A stretch of DNA of 64,000 nt from Hymenobacter cheonanensis (GTDB lineage Bacteria > Bacteroidota > Bacteroidia > Cytophagales > Hymenobacteraceae), in NCBI RefSeq assembly GCF_030581075.1, contig NZ_JAUQSW010000003.1:434001-498000 (forward strand), given 5' to 3'. Positions 14,345 to 23,639 of the stretch are shown here, piece after piece. Every line of letters starts with the position of its first letter. Positions within the stretch are counted from its first letter, which is position 1. The notes under the pieces were generated by a model. That model was not told the DNA's origin. It worked only from the letters and a program-made list of their open reading frames with translations, and did no database searches. Made by a program: the position numbers and the translations under genes.

Positions 14345-17300
14345 TGGCACAAGTCAGACAGGATAACGTCCAGATAAAGCTGGAAATCGACGGCTCGCAG
14401 TCGAAAACCGAGTTAGATAATCTCACGCGCCGCGCCCAGCTACTCCAGACGGGGCTCAAGGAAATGAAGCGCGGTACCGACGAGTACATCGCCGCTAACA
14501 AGGAATTGCGCGAGGTGAATGCTCGGATGACCGAGCTGCGCACTGAAATCGGCCTGACGGGGCTGACCATGAATCAACTCGGCAAGCTCAGCTCGCAGTT
14601 GAACCGAGAAATCAAAGACCTGGTGCCTGGCACCGAGGCATTTATCAATAAAAGCAAGGAGCTGACCGAAGTCGATGCGCAGCTGGGCAAGGTGCGCGCC
14701 GAGGCCAAGGGCGTGCAGGACGGGTTTGACGACGCCGGCGGCGGCATCCTGGGCTTTATCAAAAAAGCGGCTGGCTTCGCCGGCGTGCAGCTGGGCGTGC
14801 AGGCGCTGTTTGGCAGCATTAAGCAGCTGTTTAGCGAGAGCGTGGACGCGGCCGTGAAGGGCAGCGATTCCATCTCCGACATGGAGAAGTCGCTGAACGT
14901 GACCACGGCCGAGGCCAAGGCCTTGCGCACGCAGCTGGAAGGCATCGATACCCGCACCTCGGAGCAAAACCTCGAAGGCATTGCCGTGGCGGCCGGCCAG
15001 CTAGGTATCGCCAAAGACCAGGCCGTTGCGTTTACGCAGTCGGTAGACCAGGCCGTAGTGGCACTTGGCGACGAGTTTACGGGTGGGGTCGAGGACGTAA
15101 CCAAGTCGCTGGGTGGCCTGCAAAAGCTGTTCAAAGAAACGGCCGACGTGAGCCCGGCCGACGCGATTACCAAAATCGGCTCGGCCGTGAATGCGCTGGG
15201 CGCCGATGGCACGGCCACCGGCCCCGTGATTGCCGACTTTACGGCCCGCATCGGGCAGCTCGGCAACCTGTCGCCCCAGATTACCCAGACCCTGGGTCTG
15301 GGCGCGGCGTTCCAGGAACTCGGGCTGACGGCCGAAATCTCGGCGGGTGGCCTGACCAACATCCTGCTCACCGCGGCGAAGGGCACGGCTGACTTCGGCA
15401 AGCAGCTGGGCATGACAACCAAGGATTTCGAGGCGCTGATTAACAACGACCCAAACGAGGTGATTCTGCGCCTGGCCGCCTCGCTCAAGGGAGCCAGCGA
15501 AACGCAAATCGTGACTACGCTCGATAAGCTGGGCATTAAGAGTCAGGAAGCTGTAAAGGTTATCAGCCTGTTGGCCGATAAAAGCGACTTCGTACGCCAG
15601 AAGCAGGCGCTGGCCTCGGCCGAGTACGAGAAGGGTACCAGCCTGCTCGACGAGTTTGCCAAGAAAAACACCAACGCGGCGGCCGAGGTCGAGAAAGCCG
15701 AGAAGGGGTTTGCCCAGTACCGCCAGGAGCTAGGCGAGCGACTGCTGCCTATCTATCTGCGGTTTTTGCAGCTGTCGGGCTTCGTAGTGGACGTGCTGCG
15801 GGCAGTGCCCGGCTTCGTAGCCGAGAATAAAACCGCGTTCGGGCTGCTGGCCCTAGCCGTGGCGTTCTTCAACGCGGAGCAAATCAAGACCCAGGCCACG
15901 ACCCTGCGCACACTAGCCCTGCAAAAATTGGTGGCCCTGGGCGTGCTCACTGAGGTGGAGGGGAAATACGCCCTGGTTACGGCCGATGAGGCCCTTACTG
16001 CCGCGCAGGAAGGACTTAATACTGCACTGGCGGCCAACCCCATCGGCATTATTATCACGCTACTGGCCCTGTTTGCCTTCGGCCTCAAGCAGCTCTACGA
16101 CCGCAGCGAGACGTTCCGGGCGGCCGTGGACAGCCTCTTTGGCGCGCTCCAGCCCTTGGGGGCTATTCTCAACGCGGTGCTGGCCCAGGTGGGCCCGCTG
16201 GTGGCCCAGCTAGGGCGCTTTTTCGGCAGCATCGGCGGGGGCAAGGCCGTGCTGGAGGTGTTCGGCTACCTGATGGGGGTGGCCGTGGTCGCGCCGCTCA
16301 AATTGGTGGTCGCCCAGGTGCAGCTGTCGGTCGATGCCTTCACCGGCTTGCTGGACGTGGGCAAGCGCGTGGCCAACTTCTTCGGGGCCGGTTTTGAGGT
16401 GGACCCCAACGGCAGCTTCGACAAGCTGGCCAAGAACCTCGAAGCCAACGGCAAGTCTATCCTAAACACGCTGCTAGGGCAGGATGCCAGTGCGGCGGCC
16501 GAGCAAGTGAACTTTAGCATGGTCGAGGTGTACCAGGGCGTGCTCGGCAAGCAGCAGGACTTTCTGGCCCAGGGCAAGGCCCAGCGGCAGGCCGCCACGG
16601 CCGAAGCCGTAGCGGAAGCCGCCAAGAACGATTTGGAGGCGCTTAAGGCCCGCGAGGCCAACATTCGGGCCGCCCTGGCGCTGGTCGAGGCCGGCTCAGC
16701 CGAGGAGCTGCGCCTAAAAAAGCTGCTGATTACCACCAAGCGCGATATCGACCTATTGGGGGAGAAGAAAACCGAGGGCGATAAAAAGGTGATTCGGGCC
16801 GAGGCCCTACGCGATTTGCGCCAGCTGCAGGACGAATATGACAAAAAGCAGGCAGACGCCGCCGCCAAACGGGCGAAAGAGCAGGCCGACGTGGAGAAGA
16901 AAATTGCCGACCTGCGGGCCGGGCTGCTGGCCGATGAAACCGAGAAGAAGGTGCAGCAGCTTATCGCCGCCGCCGACAAGGAAAAGGCCACGGCCAAGGG
17001 TACGGCCGAGCAAATCGCTGAGCAGCGCCGGCTAATTATGGATAAGCTGGCCGTGGACATCGAAGCCGTGCGCCAGGCCCAGGCCCTCAAGCAGCAGGAG
17101 GAAGAGCTGGACATTGAGAAGCGTAAGAACGCCTTGATTAAAAACGAGTTCGACCGCCGCGCCGCTGAGCTGCTGACGGCCGCCAAAGCCGAGAAGTTAA
17201 AAATCCTCGACACCGATACCCAGGCGGCCGAGAAGCGCCGGCTCATCGAGGAGAAACTTCAATTCGACCTAGTGCAGTTGGGCAAAGACCGGGCGGAGCG

Positions 17301-18504
17301 CGAACGCGAAATTGCCGAGCGCATCCTGGCTATCGACGAGGATATTGCCCTGCGCCGTATCGCCCGGCGCCGGCAGCAGTCGAGCGAGTTTAGCCTGGAG
17401 CGCGCCCGGGCCGATGCTGAGGAGCAGGCCGTGCGCAAGCAGCAGCTCGAAGAGCAATTCACCCAAGAGTATTTTCAGGAAGGCCTCAACGACGAGCAGA
17501 AGCTAGCCCTGGCGCGTAAGTACTTGCAGGACAAGGAGGATTTGGAAAACGAATATGCCGACCGCTCCCGCGAGCGCGATAAGGCTGGTATCTCATTCGG
17601 GCTGGAGCAAACGGCCAACGCCCTGCAAACGGTGGCCGATTTTCAGAAGATTTCCTCGGATAAGGAGCTAGCCAAAATTGACAAGGATAAAAAGGCGCGC
17701 CTGCTAAAGCTCGACCAGGAGTACAAGGCCGGCACGATTAGCAAGGAAACGTATGAGGCCCAAAAAGCCAGCATCGAGCAGAGCTACGACGAGCAAACCC
17801 GCCAGATAAAGAAGCGGGCGGCTGAGAAGGAAAAGGAGCTGAACGTGGCGCAGGCCGTCATTCAAACCGCGCTTTCGGTAGTGAAGGCCTCGCCCAACGT
17901 GCCGCTCATGATTGCAGCCGGCCTCACGGGTGCCGCGAGCGTTGCCAAAATCATTGCTACGCCCATTCCCGAGTTTGAAAAGGGTGGTATTGTCGGTGGG
18001 CCCAAGCCCACGTGGCGCGAAAAAGTACGGCAGTTCGCCAGTGGCGGCCGCATCAACTCGCGTGCCGGCGTGGCCGACGTAGGGCAGCGCCACTCGGGCG
18101 GCGGCATTCGCATGGTCGATGGCGCCACCGGCGAGCACCTGGGCGAGTGGGAGCGGGGCGAGGCCTACATGATTCTCTCGCGCGACACCTACGCCAACAA
18201 CAAGCACTTGGTCGATGAGCTGATTGATACAAGCCTTTACCGCGGCGGCGCCCCGGTGCGCCGGCAGCCCGGCTACTTCGAGGACGGTGGCGCGTTTGCC
18301 ACTGGCCCGGCCCCGACTACCGTAGCCGGCGCCACTTCCAGCAACCAGGAGCTGGTGCAGGCCGTGCGGCGGGTCGAGGACGCAGTACGTGCCCTGCCGA
18401 GCCGAGTAAAGGCCGTTATCGACTGGAATCAGACCGATACGTTCGCGCTCGAGCAGGAGCTAAATGAGCTGGCTGATGACCGTAACCAAGGGGCTGTTCG
18501 GTAG
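14344..18504 (+). CDS. Tail tape measure protein
   Basis: 1386 residues, the largest gene of the prophage; it sets tail length and is threaded through the tail tube. Residues 1-110 are helical and coiled. Residues 120-470 form a TP901-type tape-measure core (for example DISPADAITKIGSAVNALGAD, GGLTNILLTAAKGTADFGKQL). A hydrophobic block lies at about 490-590 (FGLLALAVAFF, GIIITLLALFAFG) and another at about 615-660. A long charged coiled coil rich in A/E/K/R spans 740-1180. At the usual 0.15 nm per residue the tail would be about 200 nm. It lies 66 bases before the tRNA-Arg end. Confidence 0.9.
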   Translation: MAQVRQDNVQIKLEIDGSQSKTELDNLTRRAQLLQTGLKEMKRGTDEYIAANKELREVNARMTELRTEIGLTGLTMNQLGKLSSQLNREIKDLVPGTEAFINKSKELTEVDAQLGKVRAEAKGVQDGFDDAGGGILGFIKKAAGFAGVQLGVQALFGSIKQLFSESVDAAVKGSDSISDMEKSLNVTTAEAKALRTQLEGIDTRTSEQNLEGIAVAAGQLGIAKDQAVAFTQSVDQAVVALGDEFTGGVEDVTKSLGGLQKLFKETADVSPADAITKIGSAVNALGADGTATGPVIADFTARIGQLGNLSPQITQTLGLGAAFQELGLTAEISAGGLTNILLTAAKGTADFGKQLGMTTKDFEALINNDPNEVILRLAASLKGASETQIVTTLDKLGIKSQEAVKVISLLADKSDFVRQKQALASAEYEKGTSLLDEFAKKNTNAAAEVEKAEKGFAQYRQELGERLLPIYLRFLQLSGFVVDVLRAVPGFVAENKTAFGLLALAVAFFNAEQIKTQATTLRTLALQKLVALGVLTEVEGKYALVTADEALTAAQEGLNTALAANPIGIIITLLALFAFGLKQLYDRSETFRAAVDSLFGALQPLGAILNAVLAQVGPLVAQLGRFFGSIGGGKAVLEVFGYLMGVAVVAPLKLVVAQVQLSVDAFTGLLDVGKRVANFFGAGFEVDPNGSFDKLAKNLEANGKSILNTLLGQDASAAAEQVNFSMVEVYQGVLGKQQDFLAQGKAQRQAATAEAVAEAAKNDLEALKAREANIRAALALVEAGSAEELRLKKLLITTKRDIDLLGEKKTEGDKKVIRAEALRDLRQLQDEYDKKQADAAAKRAKEQADVEKKIADLRAGLLADETEKKVQQLIAAADKEKATAKGTAEQIAEQRRLIMDKLAVDIEAVRQAQALKQQEEELDIEKRKNALIKNEFDRRAAELLTAAKAEKLKILDTDTQAAEKRRLIEEKLQFDLVQLGKDRAEREREIAERILAIDEDIALRRIARRRQQSSEFSLERARADAEEQAVRKQQLEEQFTQEYFQEGLNDEQKLALARKYLQDKEDLENEYADRSRERDKAGISFGLEQTANALQTVADFQKISSDKELAKIDKDKKARLLKLDQEYKAGTISKETYEAQKASIEQSYDEQTRQIKKRAAEKEKELNVAQAVIQTALSVVKASPNVPLMIAAGLTGAASVAKIIATPIPEFEKGGIVGGPKPTWREKVRQFASGGRINSRAGVADVGQRHSGGGIRMVDGATGEHLGEWERGEAYMILSRDTYANNKHLVDELIDTSLYRGGAPVRRQPGYFEDGGAFATGPAPTTVAGATSSNQELVQAVRRVEDAVRALPSRVKAVIDWNQTDTFALEQELNELADDRNQGAVR

Positions 18505-18536
18505 AAACCGCCACCAAAACCGCCACCATCAAAATA

Positions 18537-18570
18537 AAAAAGGCCCTCAGCGTGCGCTGAGGGCCTTTTT
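18537..18570. terminator. Bidirectional terminator at prophage-tRNA junction
   Basis: Stem GGCCCTCAGCG/CGCTGAGGGCC with A- and T-runs on either side, serving the tape measure unit from the left and the tRNA-Arg from the right. It marks the prophage-chromosome junction. Confidence 0.8.
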
Positions 18571-18646
18571 GGTGGTCGTATAAGGAGTCGAACCTTAAAC
18601 CTTCTGATTCGTAGTCAGATGCTCTATCCAATTGAGCTATACAACC
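18570..18646 (-). tRNA. tRNA-Arg (anticodon ACG)
   Basis: The minus strand folds as a normal tRNA: 7-bp acceptor GGTTGTA/TACGACC, anticodon loop containing ACG within a CTGAC/ATCAG-type stem, T-arm AGGTTCGACTCCTT, and an encoded CCA end (18570-18572). It decodes CGU. Its 3' end faces the prophage, the usual layout when a phage integrates into a tRNA 3' end and restores it with its own att copy. A TACCTTTG -7 box lies 21 bases upstream of the 5' end. Confidence 0.95.
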
Positions 18647-18666
18647 GTTGTCCCGTGTTGGGAGTG

Positions 18667-18699
18667 CAAAGGTAGGAAGAAAAATTTTGGCTGCGCAAA
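18667..18699 (-). promoter_or_regulatory. Promoter of tRNA-Arg
   Basis: Bacteroidetes-type -7 box TACCTTTG (minus strand, 18674-18667) with a TTTG -33 box at 18699-18696, spaced by 21 bases. Transcription would start just upstream of the tRNA. Confidence 0.6.
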
Positions 18700-18770
18700 T
18701 CCGGGTGGGTTTTTTCTGCTGAAAAAACACTGTTGCCGCGTCAATTGGGTAATAATCAGCCTGAAAAAAA

Positions 18771-19481
18771 TCAGGCGCTAGGGGAGCGGTGGCGCAGCAC
18801 GCGCTGCAAAGCCCGGTTGAACACTACGTAGAGGCCGAAGAGCGAGGCCATCACCAGCCCCAGCAATACCAGCTTGCTAAGCGTGCCCTCGTCGGGGTCT
18901 CGCAGCAGGGCCAGCACATCCTGAGCCTTGGTGCCGAGCCAGTAAAAAAACAGGCTGCGGGGCAGCATGCCCAGCACCGAAGCCGCCAGAAACAGCCGGC
19001 GCGGTACGCCCACAATAGCCAGCACGAAGGTCATGAGCGCAAACGGCAGCACCGGCGAGAGGCGCGTGAGAATGATGAGCGGCCAGCTCTGGGTTTGCAG
19101 CTCGGCCAGCACGGCATCGGCCTTGGGGAAGCGGTGCAGGAAGCCGCGCAGCTTGTCCTGGTCGAGGCGGCGGGCCAGCTCGTAGCCCAGGGCCGCGGCC
19201 AGGGCATAGGCGGCAATCATGCCCGGCAGGCCCGCCCAGCCCAGGAAGTAGCCCGTTACGATAACCACAAACGTGCTGTTGGTGAGGGCCACGGCCATGG
19301 TGAGGCCCATAAGCCCGAAGTACAGCACCATTTGCAACAGCGTGAGGTGCTGCAGTAAGTCCTGATGGCGGCTCAGCACGAGCACCAGCGACGAGGAGCC
19401 CACCAGCGGCACCAGCACCAGCAGGCCCATGGTGAGCAGGGTGGAAAAATTCTTCTGAAAAAGCTCGCGCAAAAAAGCCAT
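18771..19481 (-). CDS. TVP38/TMEM64 (DedA-type) membrane protein
   Basis: 236 residues from the ATG at 19481 (MAFLREL); the frame extends slightly to a TTG. There are six or so membrane segments and a VTT/SNARE-associated Golgi domain at about residues 60-190, with the G-Y-x-x-G-W pattern (GYFLGWAGLPGMI) and RLSPVLPFALMTFVLAIVG. Such proteins are inner-membrane transporters or flippase-like lipid handlers; the substrate is not given by the sequence. It is the first chromosomal gene after the tRNA. Confidence 0.75.
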   Translation of the reverse strand: MAFLRELFQKNFSTLLTMGLLVLVPLVGSSSLVLVLSRHQDLLQHLTLLQMVLYFGLMGLTMAVALTNSTFVVIVTGYFLGWAGLPGMIAAYALAAALGYELARRLDQDKLRGFLHRFPKADAVLAELQTQSWPLIILTRLSPVLPFALMTFVLAIVGVPRRLFLAASVLGMLPRSLFFYWLGTKAQDVLALLRDPDEGTLSKLVLLGLVMASLFGLYVVFNRALQRVLRHRSPSA

Positions 19482-19561
19482 TAGCAAGGAAAAGCCGGGG
19501 GCCGGCCAATGAGGAGGCGAAAGTACCTACGCAAAAGCCGGTCCCGCTGCCGCCCCCGCCC

Positions 19562-20470
19562 CTAGTCCTGCTCCTTGGCGCCGAAGCCGAAAAAGCGCTT
19601 GATGGCGGCCCAGGCGCCGCCCAGCGCCAGGATGCCCAGCTTCCAGAACTTGAGAATGAGGCCGAACAGGCCCACCTTGGCCAGCACTTTGCCGGCCACC
19701 AGGCCGCCGATGCCGTAGGCCGCTACCTCGTCGAGGCCGGCGCTGAAATCGTTGTACTGCTGGCCCTTCACGAAGGAAACATTGGCTAGCAGGCCCGGGA
19801 TGCTGGCCTTGATGTCGGGCAGCTGCCGGGGCGTGGCAATGGCATTGAAGATGAGCACGCCCTTGCGGCCCAGAATGCGCACGTTGTAGTTGAGCGTTTC
19901 GTCGAGGCCCTCGCCGAAGCGCAGGAGCTTGGCCCAGTGCAGGGTGTGCTGATTTTTATCGTAGTAGGGCGGCGCGCCCCAGCCAATGAGGTGCACTGCC
20001 TCGTAGCCGTCCTTCTGGCGGGCCTGGCTGCTTTCCTCGGTGTCCTGCTGCATTTCTTCGAGCAGGTCGTCGTAGTTAATGTCGTCGGCATCGTTGTCCT
20101 TAACGTGGCCTAGCGGGTCAAAATTGATGAGGTAGGCCCAGTTGTTGTCGCTCATGGGGCCGATGGTGGCCGGAAAAAGCATGCCCAGGCTTTCCTGCGG
20201 CGGGTTGTGCCACAGCGTGTGCATGACATAGGCCGCCTGGGCCGAGTCGAGGTAGCGAAAGCCCTGGGGCACGGTAAGCTCGCCCACGCCACCGGGCAGC
20301 ACCACGTGGCCATGCTGGTAGTGAAACGTATTATTGACCGAGTCGACAAATGCTTGGTAGCGGGCGGCCGAGTCAACCACCACGGGCTTGGGTTTGGGTT
20401 TGGGCGGCGCGGCCTGAGCGTTGAAAGCCAAGGCAATACCGCTGGTTAGTAAGAGTAGCTGTTTCTTCAT
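19562..20470 (-). CDS. DUF2167 membrane-anchored protein
   Basis: 302 residues with a signal peptide (MKKQLLLLTSGIALAFNAQA), a long soluble part, and two C-terminal hydrophobic segments (about 245-285) followed by a basic KRFFGFG end. The central GELTVPQGFRYLDSAQAAYV, then NNWAYLINFDPLGHVKDNDA, and the late ATPRQLPDIKASIPGLLANV fit the DUF2167 family, whose function is unknown. Orientation is the same as the DedA-like gene, about 75 bases away, but no shared promoter is evident. Confidence 0.8.
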   Translation of the reverse strand: MKKQLLLLTSGIALAFNAQAAPPKPKPKPVVVDSAARYQAFVDSVNNTFHYQHGHVVLPGGVGELTVPQGFRYLDSAQAAYVMHTLWHNPPQESLGMLFPATIGPMSDNNWAYLINFDPLGHVKDNDADDINYDDLLEEMQQDTEESSQARQKDGYEAVHLIGWGAPPYYDKNQHTLHWAKLLRFGEGLDETLNYNVRILGRKGVLIFNAIATPRQLPDIKASIPGLLANVSFVKGQQYNDFSAGLDEVAAYGIGGLVAGKVLAKVGLFGLILKFWKLGILALGGAWAAIKRFFGFGAKEQD

Positions 20471-20546
20471 GCGCTAGAAAAAAGGTAGACTAGGATATCG
20501 CCGCTAAGATAAGTCCGGCTTCCACGCCCGCAAGCAGGCTAGCCGG

Positions 20547-20554
20547 TACCTTTG
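20547..20554 (+). promoter_or_regulatory. -7 box abutting the start codon (leaderless?)
   Basis: TACCTTTG ends six bases before the ATG at 20561. The transcription start would be expected about seven bases after the box, giving a leaderless or near-leaderless mRNA. Confidence 0.5.
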
Positions 20555-20560
20555 CCGCCT

Positions 20561-21700
20561 ATGAAATTTGCCACCAAAGCCATCCACGCGGGCGTGCACC
20601 CCGACCCCACCACCGGGGCCATCATGACGCCCATTTACCAGACCTCGACCTACGCCCAGCGCTCGCCGGGCGATAACAAGGGCTACGAGTACTCGCGCAC
20701 CCATAACCCCACCCGCACCCAGCTGCAAGACGCCCTGGCCGCCCTCGATGGCGGCGAGCACGGGCTAGCCTTCGCTTCGGGTATGGCCGCCATCGACTGC
20801 GTGCTGCGCCTGCTGAAGCCCGGCGACGAGGTTATCTCGACCGACGACCTCTACGGCGGCTCCTACCGCATCATGACCAAGGTGTACGAGCCGCTGGGCA
20901 TCAACTTCCACTTCGTGCCGATGGGCGACCTGGCCGCCGTGCGCGAAAAGATTTCGCCTAAAACCAAGCTTATCTGGGTCGAAACGCCCACCAACCCGCT
21001 GCTCAACGTCATCGACATTGCCGCCACCGCGGCCCTGGCCAAGGAAGCTGGTGCGCTGCTGGCCGTCGATAACACCTTCTCGACGCCCTACCTGCAGGAA
21101 CCGCTGGCGCTAGGGGCCGATATCGTGGTGTACTCGCTCACCAAGTATATGGGTGGGCACTCCGATGTGGTGATGGGCGCGCTGGTTTTCAACGGCGAGC
21201 AGCTGCTGAAGGACCTCAGCTTTTACCAGAACGCCTGCGGCGGCACGCCCGGCCCCCAGGACTGCTTTTTGGTGCTCCGCGGCCTCAAAACGCTGCACCT
21301 GCGCATGCAGCGCCACTGCGAAAACGGCCGCGCCGTGGCCGAGTACCTGCGCCAGCACCCCAAGGTAGAAAAAGTGTACTGGCCCGGCTTCGAAAACCAC
21401 CCCAACCACGCCGTGGCGGCCAAACAGATGCGCGACTTCGGGGGCATGATTTCGTTCGTGCTGAAAGGCGACAAACAAGAGGACGCCATTGCGGTGCTCG
21501 AAAAATTCCAGCTCTTCACCCTGGCCGAAAGCCTGGGCGGCGTCGAAAGCCTGAGCGGCCACCCCGCCACCATGACCCACGCCAGCATTCCGGCCGAGCA
21601 GCGCCGCAAGGCCGGCCTCTCCGACTCGCTCATTCGCCTGAGCGTGGGCATTGAGGATGCCGAGGATTTGATAGCCGACCTAGCCCAGGCGATAGGCTAG
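20561..21700 (+). CDS. Cystathionine gamma-synthase or gamma-lyase
   Basis: A 379-residue PLP enzyme of the Cys/Met metabolism family, starting at the ATG at 20561. The cofactor Schiff-base lysine is K195 in YSLTKYMGGHSDV, and the early GYEYSRTHNPTR, ASGMAAID and late ESLGGVESLSGHPATMTH motifs are intact. It either condenses cysteine with an activated homoserine to cystathionine or cleaves cystathionine; sequence alone does not separate synthase (metB) from lyase. Length is normal. A -7 box directly before the ATG suggests a leaderless message. Confidence 0.85.
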   Translation: MKFATKAIHAGVHPDPTTGAIMTPIYQTSTYAQRSPGDNKGYEYSRTHNPTRTQLQDALAALDGGEHGLAFASGMAAIDCVLRLLKPGDEVISTDDLYGGSYRIMTKVYEPLGINFHFVPMGDLAAVREKISPKTKLIWVETPTNPLLNVIDIAATAALAKEAGALLAVDNTFSTPYLQEPLALGADIVVYSLTKYMGGHSDVVMGALVFNGEQLLKDLSFYQNACGGTPGPQDCFLVLRGLKTLHLRMQRHCENGRAVAEYLRQHPKVEKVYWPGFENHPNHAVAAKQMRDFGGMISFVLKGDKQEDAIAVLEKFQLFTLAESLGGVESLSGHPATMTHASIPAEQRRKAGLSDSLIRLSVGIEDAEDLIADLAQAIG

Positions 21701-21837
21701 GGGCTAGTGCGTTATTGCTAAGAGTGTCGGGCTAGCCGTGCGGTTGGTTCGGCACTTTTTGCGTTTGAACTGCCGGGTTTATCCTGATTGACCGCCTTAT
21801 CTTGCTGCGGCAATCAGTAACTAGTAGTAGGTGCATT

Positions 21838-22803
21838 ATGCAATTTTTTCGGGTAGGGGCGCCGCTCGCCAGTCGCTGGCTAGGCATGCTGGCTTTGGTA
21901 GGAATAACCCAGCTAGCGCAGGCCCAGGTAGCGGGCAATCAAGTGACGGGCCGGGCGGGCCGCTACCAAGAGGGCCGCACAAACGCTGCTATAGTGCCCG
22001 ACAAGCTTTTCCTGACGGACAGTACGTTCTTGCTCGGGGCCAACGTCATGCAGCACGTCAAGGCCGATAGCTACGTGGCCGTGTTTGGCTTGCGGCAGGA
22101 GGCATCATCTATCGCGGCAACTGAGAAGCGCCTCGCGGCGCGGGTGCAGCACTTTACGCACCGCCTGAGCCAGCTGGGAGTGGCCAGTAAAGACGTATAC
22201 ACCGATATCATTGCTCAGGAGCGAATTAAGGATGTGCGGGTTACGCGCAATCCGGTCACTGTTTATGGTAAACCCGCTGGCTTTACAGGTGAAGAATACC
22301 TGCGCGGGTTCGAGTCTACCCGCAATGTTATCGTGTCGTTTCGCCACATTGCGGTGCTGGATGATATGCTGGTGGCTGCCGCAGCCGATAGCATTTTCGA
22401 CCTGGTGAAAGTAGACTACATCGTCAACGACCCCGAAGCGGTGTACACCAACTTATTCAAGTCGGCCGCCGAGGTTATCAACCGCAAGAAGGCGAACTAC
22501 CTGCTGCTAACGGGCGCTCAGCTGCGCCCGGCCGCGCAGCCCTATCTGGAGCAGTTTTCGACCTTCGTGCCGGCCGAGCAGTATCAGTCCTACGAAGCGG
22601 CCGTAACGGCGCCCTACTACAGCCGCGACAGCGAAAACGACCGCTATAAAGGCTTGCCCGCCCTCACAACCCGGTACTACAGCCCACCCAGCTCCGACAG
22701 CTTCGACCGCGTTATCAATCCCGTTGTGGTAGAGCCGGTCGTGACGTTTACCCTTGCCGTGCAAGTAAAGTACACGCTGCAGAAACCTGCTCGCCGGCCG
22801 TAG
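21838..22803 (+). CDS. SIMPL domain (DUF541) periplasmic protein
   Basis: A 321-residue exported protein starting at ATG 21838; a signal peptide ends near AQAQ. SIMPL/DUF541 features: VKADSYVAVFGL strand, a helix with AATEKRLAARVQHFTHRLSQL, then GVASKDVYTDII and later VIVSFRHIAVLDDMLVAAA. Members are envelope proteins of unknown biochemistry. The start was chosen where the signal peptide begins. Genes on either side are in the same orientation but widely spaced, so it is probably monocistronic. Confidence 0.7.
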   Translation: MQFFRVGAPLASRWLGMLALVGITQLAQAQVAGNQVTGRAGRYQEGRTNAAIVPDKLFLTDSTFLLGANVMQHVKADSYVAVFGLRQEASSIAATEKRLAARVQHFTHRLSQLGVASKDVYTDIIAQERIKDVRVTRNPVTVYGKPAGFTGEEYLRGFESTRNVIVSFRHIAVLDDMLVAAAADSIFDLVKVDYIVNDPEAVYTNLFKSAAEVINRKKANYLLLTGAQLRPAAQPYLEQFSTFVPAEQYQSYEAAVTAPYYSRDSENDRYKGLPALTTRYYSPPSSDSFDRVINPVVVEPVVTFTLAVQVKYTLQKPARRP

Positions 22804-22885
22804 GAAGCAATAAAAATGTAGTACTCGCCTGCGCCAAGGTGCGGGCTGATTCGTAGGTTGAGCACCTCTTTTAGTGTGCTTTCTC

Positions 22886-23599
22886 ATGCGATTTCTTGTT
22901 TTCTGGCTGTGGCTGGTAGTGTACGGGGCGGGTTGTACCAGTGCGCCGCCGACTGCCGCCAGTATAGTAGCTCCCACAATGCCCGTTGCCAATACCGCTC
23001 TCCCTTACCTCGCCCTCGGCGACTCCTATACCATTGGCGAGGGCGCCCCGGCGGCCGACCGCTGGCCCGTGCAGCTAGCCCACTTGGCCCGCGCCCAGGG
23101 CCTGAGCCTGGCTAGCCCCGACATCATTGCCCGCACCGGCTGGACCACCGCCGAGCTGCAGGAAGCCATTGCGGCCAGCGGCAACCACCGCACCGACTAC
23201 GGCCTGGTGTCGCTGCTCATCGGCGTCAACAACCAGTACCGCGGCCAAAGCGTGGAGCTGTACCGCCAGGAGTTTCGGCAGCTGCTGGCCACGGCCGTGG
23301 CCTACGCCGGCGGCCAGGCTAGCCACGTGGTAGTGCTCAGCATTCCCGACTGGGGCCAGACACCCTTTGCCCACGACCGCGATGCGGCGCAGATAGCCCA
23401 CGACATCGACCAGTTCAACGCCGTGGCGCGGGCCGAGTGCCAGCAGGCGGGCATTGCCTTCGTCGACATCACCGATTTTACGCGCCGCGCGGCCGGCGAC
23501 CCTAGCCAGTTTACCAGCGACGGCCTGCACTACACCGGCCCCCAAATGCGCCAGTGGGCTAGCCGGGCGCTGCCCGTGGTGCAGGGTCTGCTGAAGTAA
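22886..23599 (+). CDS. SGNH/GDSL-family hydrolase lipoprotein
   Basis: 237 residues from ATG 22886. A short hydrophobic N-terminus ends in lipobox YGAGC (Cys near residue 17). The SGNH blocks are visible: GDSYTIGEG (nucleophile Ser, block I), GVNNQYRG (block III), and DGLHYT near the end (Asp/His). The enzyme should hydrolyse esters or acetyl groups on envelope or extracellular substrates; the exact substrate is unknown. The next gene begins 41 bases downstream in the same direction. Confidence 0.8.
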   Translation: MRFLVFWLWLVVYGAGCTSAPPTAASIVAPTMPVANTALPYLALGDSYTIGEGAPAADRWPVQLAHLARAQGLSLASPDIIARTGWTTAELQEAIAASGNHRTDYGLVSLLIGVNNQYRGQSVELYRQEFRQLLATAVAYAGGQASHVVVLSIPDWGQTPFAHDRDAAQIAHDIDQFNAVARAECQQAGIAFVDITDFTRRAAGDPSQFTSDGLHYTGPQMRQWASRALPVVQGLLK

Positions 23600-23639
23600 A
23601 ACGCGGGTGGCTGCGTCTGCCGCGCTTTCTTCGCCTCCT

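Larger units (their letters stand above)
1..18570. mobile_element. Prophage region (left end outside window)
   Basis: Contains terminase, portal, holin-like, lysozyme, spanin-like and tape measure genes, all on the plus strand, and abuts the 3' end of a tRNA-Arg gene, a common integration target. Gene density is high, with overlapping or coupled genes and hairpin terminators between units. No integrase, major capsid, tail tube, sheath or baseplate gene is recognisable. The last gene before the tRNA is the tape measure, which normally precedes distal tail genes, so the element is truncated, permuted or continues to the left. The right boundary is inferred from the switch from phage to chromosomal genes at the tRNA. 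Confidence 0.8.
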
